A DNA stretch of 64,000 nucleotides. Origin: Sphingomonadaceae bacterium. Lineage in GTDB: Bacteria; Pseudomonadota; Alphaproteobacteria; Sphingomonadales; Sphingomonadaceae. Both the position numbers and the translations under genes were made by a program. Shown here one piece after another: positions 57,563 to 64,000 of the stretch; the stretch's first letter is position 1; each line of letters starts with the position of its first letter. Under the pieces are notes generated by a model. The model saw only the letters and a list, made by a program, of their open reading frames with translations. It had not been told where the DNA came from and made no database searches. The DNA is taken from positions 1-64,000 of the forward strand of contig RFPL01000010.1 in NCBI GenBank assembly GCA_009926135.1, read 5' to 3'.

Positions 57563-58882
57563 ATGAAGCCGCGCCGCTTCATGCCCTCCGGCCCGCTGCG
57601 GGGCACGATCCGCGTTCCGGGCGATAAATCGATCAGCCACCGCTCGATCATGCTGGGCACGCTGGCCGTGGGCGAGACCCGCGTGACCGGCCTGCTGGAG
57701 GGTGAGGACGTCCTCTCTACGGCTGCGGCCATGCGCGCGATGGGCGCCAGTGTCGAACGGATCGGGGACGGTGAATGGGCGGTCCACGGCGTTGGCGTCG
57801 GCGCGCTGCTCCAGCCGCAGGCGGCGCTCGATATGGGGAATTCCGGTACTTCCACACGGCTGCTGATGGGTCTGGTGGCGAGTCATCCGATCAGCGCAAC
57901 ATTCATCGGCGATGCCAGCCTGTCGAAGCGGCCCATGGGCCGGGTGATCGAACCGCTCGGCCGGATGGGCGCGGCGTTCGAGGCATCGGAAGGTGGCCGC
58001 TTGCCGCTGACCGTGCGCGGCGCACTGCCAGCCGTACCGATCGAATATCGGCTTCCCGTGGCCAGCGCCCAGGTAAAAAGTGCCGTGCTGCTGGCGGCGC
58101 TCAATACGCCGGGCGTAACCACCGTGATCGAACCGGTACCGACCCGCGACCATTCCGAACGGATGCTGCGCGGCTTCGGTGCTGACCTGTCGGTCGAGGT
58201 CGAAGCTGATGGCACACGAGTGATTCGCCTGGCCGGCGAGGCAGAACTGAAACCCCAGACCATCGAGGTGCCTGGCGACCCATCATCCGCCGCTTTCTTC
58301 ATCGTCGCGGCGCTGATCATACCCGGCAGCGAACTCACGATCGAAAACGTGGGCCTCAATCCGACCCGCGCCGGTCTGATCGAAGTGCTGCGCCAGATGG
58401 GCGGCCAGATCACCGAAGTGGACCGCCGCGAAGTGGGCGGCGAGCCGGTAGCCGATCTGATTGTGCGGCATTCTGCGTTGAAGGGGATCGAGGTCGATCC
58501 GGCGATCGTGCCCAGCATGGTCGATGAATTTCCTGTGCTGTTCGTTGCTGCCGCACTGGCCGAAGGCACCACGATCACCACTGGCCTTGAGGAACTGCGC
58601 GTCAAGGAAAGCGACCGCATTTCGGTCATGGCGGTAGCGCTCACCGGGGCCGGCGCCCGCGTGACGGAGGCCGCAGACGGACTGACCATCGAAGGCACCG
58701 GCGGCGAGCCGCTGCGCGGCACCAGCAATTCGCGCACCAAGACCCATCTCGACCACCGCATCGCCATGTCGATGGCCGTGGCTGGCCTCGCCAGCCGCGA
58801 CGGCGTGGAAATCGACGACACCCGCCCGATTGCGACCAGCTTCCCCATGTTCGAAGCGCTGCTTGACGGGCTGGCAGGATGA
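57563..58882 (+). CDS. aroA: 3-phosphoshikimate 1-carboxyvinyltransferase (class II EPSP synthase)
   Basis: 439-residue shikimate-pathway enzyme that joins PEP to shikimate-3-phosphate. All four class II motifs are present: GDKSIS, RDHSE, SAQVKS and NPTR. The PEP/glyphosate loop reads GNSGTSTR with Gly95, where CP4-type tolerant enzymes have Ala; glyphosate sensitivity is therefore expected. KESDRIS and THLDHRIAMS complete the active site. A GTG at 57539 would add eight residues and is possible; neither start has a strong ribosome site. First of an aroA-membrane gene-cmk-DUF2238 set with four-base overlaps. Confidence 0.93.
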   Translation: MKPRRFMPSGPLRGTIRVPGDKSISHRSIMLGTLAVGETRVTGLLEGEDVLSTAAAMRAMGASVERIGDGEWAVHGVGVGALLQPQAALDMGNSGTSTRLLMGLVASHPISATFIGDASLSKRPMGRVIEPLGRMGAAFEASEGGRLPLTVRGALPAVPIEYRLPVASAQVKSAVLLAALNTPGVTTVIEPVPTRDHSERMLRGFGADLSVEVEADGTRVIRLAGEAELKPQTIEVPGDPSSAAFFIVAALIIPGSELTIENVGLNPTRAGLIEVLRQMGGQITEVDRREVGGEPVADLIVRHSALKGIEVDPAIVPSMVDEFPVLFVAAALAEGTTITTGLEELRVKESDRISVMAVALTGAGARVTEAADGLTIEGTGGEPLRGTSNSRTKTHLDHRIAMSMAVAGLASRDGVEIDDTRPIATSFPMFEALLDGLAG

Positions 58883-59139
58883 CTCTGGACGGGGCCACGA
58901 TCATCGGCCTGGTCGGTTCCGCGCTGTTTGTCGGCGGGTTCGCCTATGCCAATGCGGCGCAGCAGCTGGACAAGGTACTGTTCAACCTGATCAACCTGCT
59001 CGGCGCCATCATGCTCCTGATCTCGCTCTCGGTTCACTTCAACCTGGCGGCATTCGTGCTGGAGGTCTGCTGGGGCCTGATTGCACTGGCAGGGCTGATC
59101 AAGGCCCTGGGTGAGCGGCGCAGGAGGCCAGGGCCATGA
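58879..59139 (+). CDS. Small membrane protein, CBU_0592-like
   Basis: 86-residue protein with three membrane segments (about 9-28, 36-52, 56-75). The pattern GLVGSALFVGGFAYANAAQ and LFNLINLLGAIMLLISL resembles the CBU_0592 family, whose role is unknown. It overlaps aroA and cmk by four bases on each side, so it is translated within the aroA operon. Confidence 0.75.
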   Translation: MTLDGATIIGLVGSALFVGGFAYANAAQQLDKVLFNLINLLGAIMLLISLSVHFNLAAFVLEVCWGLIALAGLIKALGERRRRPGP

Positions 59140-59765
59140 TTATTGCCGTCGATGGCCCGACCGCTTCGGGCAAGGGCACGATCGCCAAGGCGCTTGCTGC
59201 CCATTTCGAACTGCCGCATCTGGATACCGGGCTGCTCTATCGAGCAGTCGGCCGGCAAGTCGCCCTCAATGGCGGCAATCCGGACAAGGCCGACGATGCG
59301 CTCGCGGCCTGCAGCTTTCCCGAAGGCCTGCTGGGCGATCCGGAGTTGCGCAGCGAAACCACTGGCGGATTGGCCAGCCGCGTTTCGGTCCACCCGGCAG
59401 TCCGCCAGGCACTGTATGAACGCCAGCGCGCCTTTGCCGCGCAGCCCGGCGGGGCCGTGCTCGACGGGCGCGATATCGGCACAGTGATTGCTCCGGAAGC
59501 AGAGGTTAAGCTGTTCGTGGTTGCATCGGTCCCGGCCCGGGCCGAGCGGCGCTTTCGCGAAATGCAGCAACAGGGCCGCGCTGTCGCCTTGGCCGAAATT
59601 GCTGCCGACCTCGAAGCGCGGGACGAACGCGATCGGAGCCGGGCCGAAGCGCCGCTTGTTGCCGCGCCCGATGCCGTCTTGCTCGACACCAGCGATCTTG
59701 GCCGCGAGGAGGCCATTGCTGCGGCGATTGCCATTGCCAACAAGGCCGCTATGCAGAGCGAATGA
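59136..59765 (+). CDS. cmk: Cytidylate kinase
   Basis: 209-residue nucleoside-monophosphate kinase converting CMP or dCMP to the diphosphate. The P-loop GPTASGKGT is at residues 7-15, GLLYRAVG follows, and DGRDIGTVI and the lid region RAERRFREMQ are intact. It lies between aroA and rpsA as in many proteobacteria, but three small genes separate it from rpsA here. Confidence 0.95.
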   Translation: MIIAVDGPTASGKGTIAKALAAHFELPHLDTGLLYRAVGRQVALNGGNPDKADDALAACSFPEGLLGDPELRSETTGGLASRVSVHPAVRQALYERQRAFAAQPGGAVLDGRDIGTVIAPEAEVKLFVVASVPARAERRFREMQQQGRAVALAEIAADLEARDERDRSRAEAPLVAAPDAVLLDTSDLGREEAIAAAIAIANKAAMQSE

Positions 59766-60382
59766 ACCCAGCTTTCTCGCGCATCCCGCTGATCGGCCTG
59801 ACTTTAATCTGGCTCATCGCCCTGATCTGGTCAGGCTGGTCGCCGTATGATCGCGCAACCTGGTGGATGGAAGTGGCCCCGGCGCTGATCGCCATCCCGG
59901 TCCTGTGGGCCAGCGCGCAGCGCTTACCCCTTACCACCCTGGCGCTTACCCTGATTGGCCTCCACGGCCTCGTGCTCATGCTGGGCGGGGCCTATACCTA
60001 TGCCCGCGTGCCGGTTGGCTTTGCGGTGCAGGACTGGCTGGGACTGGCGCGCAATCCCTATGACCGCTTCGGCCACTTCATGCAGGGTTTCGTGCCGGCC
60101 ATCGTGCTGCGCGAACTGCTGCTTAGGCTGGGCGGTCTGCGGCGCGGTGCGCTGCTGGCCAGCCTGGTTGTCGCTTCGTGCCTCGCCGTCAGCGCGACCT
60201 ACGAACTGATCGAGTTCGGCGCCGCCATGGCCTTGGGCCAGGGCGCGGATGAGTTCCTCGGCACACAGGGTGACCCTTGGGACACCCAATGGGACATGCT
60301 GATGTGCCTGATCGGAGCGATCACCGCCTTGCTGGTACTGGTCCCGCTGCACAACCGGCAGCTGGACCAGCTGGAAGATTGA
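59762..60382 (+). CDS. DUF2238 membrane protein (YjdF-like)
   Basis: 206-residue inner-membrane protein with five to six membrane segments. YDRFGHFMQGFVPA and YELIEFGAAMALGQGADEFLGTQGDPWDTQWDM are the diagnostic blocks of DUF2238. No function is established. It overlaps cmk by four bases. Confidence 0.85.
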   Translation: MNPAFSRIPLIGLTLIWLIALIWSGWSPYDRATWWMEVAPALIAIPVLWASAQRLPLTTLALTLIGLHGLVLMLGGAYTYARVPVGFAVQDWLGLARNPYDRFGHFMQGFVPAIVLRELLLRLGGLRRGALLASLVVASCLAVSATYELIEFGAAMALGQGADEFLGTQGDPWDTQWDMLMCLIGAITALLVLVPLHNRQLDQLED

Positions 60383-60384
60383 AT

Positions 60385-60681
60385 TCAGTCGAGAATTCCG
60401 ACGGCCAGTTCTGCCCAGAGCACCAATAGCAAACCGAGGATGACCAGGGCGGCCAGCGCGCGCTTGCGCGGATCGGCCAGCAGCCGGGCCGCCACTTCCA
60501 GCGCCAGCCCGCCTCCGCCCAGCAGGACCGCCGCGGCAAGAAAGTCCTCTACCCCCCAGTTGACCTCGGGGGTGAATTGCATTGCCACTGCCGGCACCAG
60601 CAGCAATGCGGCGATCATGCCCCAAACCAGCAGCCGGGTGCGCTGGGCCAGACCTGTTCTGCATGCTGTGCTGCGGATCAT
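60385..60681 (-). CDS. Small membrane protein, unknown
   Basis: 98-residue protein with three hydrophobic stretches (about 18-38, 46-66 and 74-95). The second of two adjacent ATG codons is chosen because GGGAGG sits five bases upstream of it. I see no family. It converges with the DUF2238 gene and lies opposite to the rest of the operon. Confidence 0.6.
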   Translation of the reverse strand: MIRSTACRTGLAQRTRLLVWGMIAALLLVPAVAMQFTPEVNWGVEDFLAAAVLLGGGGLALEVAARLLADPRKRALAALVILGLLLVLWAELAVGILD

Positions 60682-60819
60682 CATTGCCTCCCATGGTCCA
60701 ATTGAGGCTGCCTACTCCAAACGCCATCCGTTTGCCCATGGTTATCCTGGCAAATTCGCTGCAGGCACCTCATCGCAAGGCGATTGCGCCTGCGCGGGCG
60801 AGGGTGTTAGGCCAGCATC

Positions 60820-61182
60820 ATGCTCCGCTTCGAAATGATCGCCATCGCCGCCCTGGCCGCCGGAACGGCCGCCGTCAGCCAGCCAGTCACCGTCCAGGAG
60901 CGCCGCCAGGCAGAAGTGGATCGCGGTTTCGCCCTGGCCAATGTCCGCTGCGCGGCTTGCCATGCGGTCACTGCCAACGCTGCATCGCCAAATCCCGAAA
61001 GCCCCAGCTTCGAGGACATCGCCAACCGCAAGGGCCTGAGCAGCGCGACCTTGCGCCAGTACCTGCGTGATGCGCACAACTATCCTGACGCGATGCAATT
61101 CAGGATCGACCGTAGCCAGGTCCGCGACCTGTCGGCCTATATCGTCACGTTGAAGCGGTCAGGCTACAAGCCGGCGATCTGA
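60820..61182 (+). CDS. Small c-type cytochrome
   Basis: 120-residue periplasmic cytochrome c. The signal peptide ends near AAVSQ (residue 21). A single heme site CAACH (Cys44-Cys47-His48) and a distal axial Met in DAMQF (near 90) mark a class I c-type electron carrier. The last helix is DLSAYIVTLKRSGYKP. The partner oxidase is not in the window. It lies 220 bases before rpsA. Confidence 0.82.
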   Translation: MLRFEMIAIAALAAGTAAVSQPVTVQERRQAEVDRGFALANVRCAACHAVTANAASPNPESPSFEDIANRKGLSSATLRQYLRDAHNYPDAMQFRIDRSQVRDLSAYIVTLKRSGYKPAI

Positions 61183-61205
61183 GCGGCCAAACGACCGCAA
61201 AATCC

Positions 61206-61234
61206 TTGCTTTTACGGGCCTGCGAGCCTAAGCG
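61206..61234 (+). promoter_or_regulatory. Candidate rpsA promoter
   Basis: TTGCTT (61206-61211) and TAAGCG (61229-61234) are spaced 17 bases, 169 bases before the rpsA start. The match is weak. It would produce a leader of roughly 160 bases with several GC-rich complementary segments, where S1 autoregulation could act. Confidence 0.28.
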
Positions 61235-61402
61235 CCGCCGGTCCACGCGGGCTCTGGCCCAAGAGGATGTCGCAGGCGGCATTCGGCCCCGGCGACGTTC
61301 GGCCCACTTTTGGCCCGCCAAGGCAATGGTGCCGCGGCGGAGAAAAGACCAGCGGATACAACCGCTTGGCCGGAAACATCGATAGACAGGAAACTGTACC
61401 AT

Positions 61403-63112
61403 ATGGCTTCTGCAGCCAACCCCACGCGCGACGATTTCGCCGCGCTGCTCGACGAATCCCTCGGTGGCGCCGCTGATGGCGGCTTTGAAGGCCGGGTCGT
61501 CAAGGGCACCATTACCGCAATCGAAGGCGACAAGGCGGTTATCGACGTCGGCCTCAAGAGCGAAGGCCGCGTCCCGCTCAAGGAATTCGCCATGCCGGGC
61601 CAGCCGCACGGCCTGAGCGTCGGTGACGAAGTCGAAGTCTTCGTTGACCGCGTTGAAAACGCCGATGGCGATGCCATGCTCAGCCGCGACCGCGCCCGCC
61701 GCGAAGCCGCCTGGGACAAGCTCGAAGAAGAATTCGGTGAAGGCAAGCGCGTCGAAGGCGTGATCTTCGGCCGCGTCAAGGGCGGCTTCACGGTCGACCT
61801 CAACGGCGCCGTCGCCTTCCTCCCCGGTTCGCAGGTCGATATCCGCCCCGTGCGCGACGTGCAGCCGCTGATGGACGTGCCGCAGCCGTTCCAGATCCTC
61901 AAGATGGATCGCCGCCGCGGCAACATCGTGGTGTCGCGCCGCGCCGTGCTGGAAGAAACCCGCGCCGAACAGCGTTCGGGCCTGATCCAGAACCTCGCCG
62001 AAGGCCAGATCATCGACGGCGTCGTGAAGAACATCACCGACTACGGTGCCTTCGTCGACCTCGGCGGCATCGACGGCCTGCTCCATGTCACCGACATGAG
62101 CTACAAGCGCGTCAACCACCCGAACGAAGTCATCAATATCGGTGACACCGTGAAGGTACAGATCATCCGCATCAACCAGGACACCCAGCGCATCAGCCTG
62201 GGCATGAAGCAGCTGGAAAGCGATCCGTGGGAAGGCGTTGCCGCCAAGTACCCGGTTGGCGCCAAGCTGCGCGGGACCGTCACCAACATCACCGAATACG
62301 GCGCCTTCGTGGAGCTGGAAGCCGGGATCGAGGGCCTGGTCCACGTTTCGGAAATGTCCTGGACCAAGAAGAACGTCCACCCCGGCAAGATCGTTTCGAC
62401 CTCGCAGGAAGTCGACGTGCTGGTACTGGAAGTCGACAGCGACAAGCGCCGCATCAGCCTGGGCCTCAAGCAGGCCCAGCAGAACCCCTGGGAAGCCTTC
62501 GCCGAGAAGCACCCGGTCGGTTCGACCGTGGAAGGCGAAGTCAAGAACGCGACCGAGTTCGGCCTGTTCATCGGCCTCGACGGCGACGTCGACGGCATGG
62601 TCCACATGTCGGATATCGCCTGGGGCATCTCGGGCGAAGACGCGCTGGCCCTGCACCGCAAGGGCGAGCAGGTTTCGGCGATCGTGCTCGACGTCGACGT
62701 GGAGAAGGAGCGTATCTCGCTCGGCATGAAGCAGCTTGAAAAGGGTGCTCCGGCCGCTGGCGTAGCTGCTGCCTCCTCGGGCCTGAAGAAGAACGACGTT
62801 GTCACCGTCACCGTGCTCGAAGTGCGCGACGGCGGCCTCGAAGTTCAGGCTGGCGACGATGGTGCCACCGGCTTCATCAAGCGCAGCGACCTGGGCCGTG
62901 ACCGCGACGAACAGCGTTCGGATCGCTACCAGGTCGGCCAGAAGTTCGATGCCATGGTGATCGGTTTCGACCGTTCCAAGAAGCCGAACTTCTCGGTCAA
63001 GGCACGTCAGCTGCACGAAGAAAAGGAAGCCGTGGAACAGTACGGTTCCTCGGATGCCGGCGCTTCGCTGGGCGACATCCTGGGTGCCGCACTGAAGGCC
63101 AAGAAGGACTAA
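61403..63112 (+). CDS. rpsA: 30S ribosomal protein S1
   Basis: 569-residue mRNA-binding protein of the 30S subunit. Six S1-type OB repeats are visible (about 25-95, 112-175, 198-270, 285-355, 370-445, 460-530), with HVTDMSYKRVNHP and VHVSEMSWTKKNVHP the most conserved. The start is set at MASAANPTRDDF; a longer reading upstream is not S1-like. It sits downstream of cmk, as expected, but in its own transcript. Confidence 0.97.
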   Translation: MASAANPTRDDFAALLDESLGGAADGGFEGRVVKGTITAIEGDKAVIDVGLKSEGRVPLKEFAMPGQPHGLSVGDEVEVFVDRVENADGDAMLSRDRARREAAWDKLEEEFGEGKRVEGVIFGRVKGGFTVDLNGAVAFLPGSQVDIRPVRDVQPLMDVPQPFQILKMDRRRGNIVVSRRAVLEETRAEQRSGLIQNLAEGQIIDGVVKNITDYGAFVDLGGIDGLLHVTDMSYKRVNHPNEVINIGDTVKVQIIRINQDTQRISLGMKQLESDPWEGVAAKYPVGAKLRGTVTNITEYGAFVELEAGIEGLVHVSEMSWTKKNVHPGKIVSTSQEVDVLVLEVDSDKRRISLGLKQAQQNPWEAFAEKHPVGSTVEGEVKNATEFGLFIGLDGDVDGMVHMSDIAWGISGEDALALHRKGEQVSAIVLDVDVEKERISLGMKQLEKGAPAAGVAAASSGLKKNDVVTVTVLEVRDGGLEVQAGDDGATGFIKRSDLGRDRDEQRSDRYQVGQKFDAMVIGFDRSKKPNFSVKARQLHEEKEAVEQYGSSDAGASLGDILGAALKAKKD

Positions 63113-63143
63113 TCCTCCTTCGCAGCCGACAGGCCAAGCTAAC

Positions 63144-63177
63144 AAAAGCCCGTCCGGAGCAATCCGGGCGGGCTTTT
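63144..63177 (+). terminator. Rho-independent terminator of rpsA
   Basis: GCCCGTCCGGA (63148-63158) pairs with TCCGGGCGGGC (63163-63173) over 11 bases (one U-G) around GCAA, with TTTT after it. It is 31 bases past the rpsA stop. Confidence 0.9.
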
Positions 63178-63255
63178 GCTTTGACTTTAACATTCGTCGC
63201 TTCGCGCCTCGCAATGACGCTCCCGGATGTGATACGATCAGAGCAGGAGAGAATG

Positions 63256-64000
63256 ATGCTCGAGATTCACCAATTCGCCTGCCTGTCGGATAACTACGGC
63301 TATCTGCTCCACGATCCCGAGAGCGGCGAGACCGCCTGCATCGACACCCCCGATGCCGACGCCTATCTGCGCGAGGCCGCTCAGAAGGGCTGGCAGATCA
63401 CTCATGTCTGGAACACCCATTGGCATCCCGATCATGCCGGCGGTAACGCCGCGATCAAACTGGCCACAGGCTGCACCGTGATTGCCCCGGCCGAGGTTGC
63501 GCGGATTGCCGAGCCCGATCGGGTCATCGCGCATGGCGACACCGTGATGCTGGGTGCCTTCACAGCCCAGGTGATCGATGTTTCGGGCCACACCAATGGC
63601 CATGTCGCCTTCCACCTGCCCGAGGCAGGCGTGGCCTTCGTTGGCGATGCCGTGTTTGCCCTGGGCTGCGGGCGGATGTTCGAAGGCGAGCCGGCCCAGT
63701 TCTGGGCCAGCCTGCAGCGGATCAAGGCGCTGCCGCCCGAAACGCTGCTGTACTGCGCGCACGAATATACCCAGTCCAACGCGCGCTTCGCGCTGCACGT
63801 CGATCCGGAAAATGTCGATCTGCAGGACTATGTCGCGCAGATCGACAAGGCGCGGTCGGCAGGCCGGCCAACCGTACCGACCAGTCTGTCGCGCGAACTG
63901 GCGACCAACCCCTTCCTGCGTGCCGACGATCTGGCCCTGCAAGCGCGCTGGGGCGGCGGCGGGGCGGTTTCCACGTTCGCCGCACTGCGCGCCGCCAAGG
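63256..64000 (+). CDS. gloB: Glyoxalase II (hydroxyacylglutathione hydrolase), 3' end outside the window
   Basis: The reading frame runs to the window edge for 248 residues and is nearly complete for a family of about 240-255. The binuclear zinc motif THWHPDHAGG, the bridging region GHTNGHVAF, and ALGCGRMFEG and CAHEYTQSNARFA are diagnostic. It hydrolyses S-lactoylglutathione to lactate and glutathione. The second of two adjacent ATGs is chosen because AGGAG lies six bases before it. The C-terminal glutathione-binding residues (NPFLRAD region) are present. Confidence 0.93.
   Translation, partial: MLEIHQFACLSDNYGYLLHDPESGETACIDTPDADAYLREAAQKGWQITHVWNTHWHPDHAGGNAAIKLATGCTVIAPAEVARIAEPDRVIAHGDTVMLGAFTAQVIDVSGHTNGHVAFHLPEAGVAFVGDAVFALGCGRMFEGEPAQFWASLQRIKALPPETLLYCAHEYTQSNARFALHVDPENVDLQDYVAQIDKARSAGRPTVPTSLSRELATNPFLRADDLALQARWGGGGAVSTFAALRAAK

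Noticed and set aside
61145..63214. A 689-residue minus-strand frame opposite rpsA
   Set aside because: It is the antisense of the S1 repeats. Its apparent repetitiveness comes from them, and no ribosome site precedes it.

Overview
This 64 kb window is ordinary chromosome from a high-GC (about 65 %) alphaproteobacterium. The organism is most likely a member of the Sphingomonadales, close to the Erythrobacteraceae or Novosphingobium. The protein sequences themselves point there: a large TonB-dependent receptor, DUF6481 and FYDLN-acid (TIGR02300) proteins, a class II EPSP synthase, PAS-GGDEF-EAL-PilZ proteins, long acidic tails on ribosomal proteins, and the local order of the ffh-rpsP-rimM and aroA-cmk-rpsA genes. 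Coding density is very high. No gap without a gene exceeds about 260 bases. I saw no insertion sequence, prophage, integrase, CRISPR array, rRNA or plasmid origin. One tRNA gene, tRNA-Ala(GGC), is present.

Layout. 0-5.8 kb: 3-hydroxybutyrate dehydrogenase, a zinc metallopeptidase, an FMN-dependent lactate dehydrogenase, and a BlaI/M56 signalling pair with a clear operator. 5.8-6.3 kb: a small AT-rich patch with one orphan membrane/zinc-ribbon gene. 6.3-9 kb: sdhC-sdhD-sdhA, with no sdhB beside it. 9-12.5 kb: an overlapping operon SDR - subclass B3 metallo-beta-lactamase-like - prmA - EamA transporter. 12.5-24 kb: Flp pilin, ligA, GNAT, recN, TonB receptor, YezD-like protein, Rrf2 regulator, bamD, DUF6481, lepA. 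24-30 kb: a thioredoxin-reductase-like flavoprotein and two tandem cyclic-di-GMP proteins. 30-35 kb: adrenodoxin-reductase-type flavoprotein, D-aminoacylase-like amidohydrolase, DUF2855, and a DUF4242 gene broken by an in-frame TAG. 35-41 kb: dnaN, fabG, fabD, LD-carboxypeptidase, Mpl-like ligase, DUF808. 41-44 kb: rpsF-rpsR-rplI and AMP nucleosidase. 44-51.6 kb: a minus-strand run of S9 peptidase, TPR/2OG oxygenase, asd, alpha/beta hydrolase and an ACE-like M2 peptidase. 51.6-56.9 kb: rplS-trmD and rimM-rpsP-ffh, separated by an inserted amidase-like gene in the opposite direction. 57-64 kb: FYDLN protein, aroA, a small membrane protein, cmk, three small genes, rpsA, and gloB cut by the right edge.

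How the genes work together. Most of the window is housekeeping: translation, replication and repair, fatty-acid initiation, TCA/respiration, and aspartate and shikimate biosynthesis. Wall recycling is a recurring theme: LD-carboxypeptidase and Mpl are divergent neighbours, and a secreted amidase-like protein lies elsewhere in the window. Peptide use is another: a secreted dipeptidyl peptidase and a peptidyl-dipeptidase sit in one run. Several Rho-independent terminators or terminator-like hairpins are visible at gene ends.

I found no convincing new multi-gene defence or mobile system. The most notable items are the amber-interrupted DUF4242 gene, the near-perfect BlaI operator over its own promoter, the sdh locus without sdhB beside a foreign-looking AT-rich gene, the B3 beta-lactamase-like gene embedded in a prmA operon, the Rrf2-YezD-TonB receptor cluster, and the split trmD operon.
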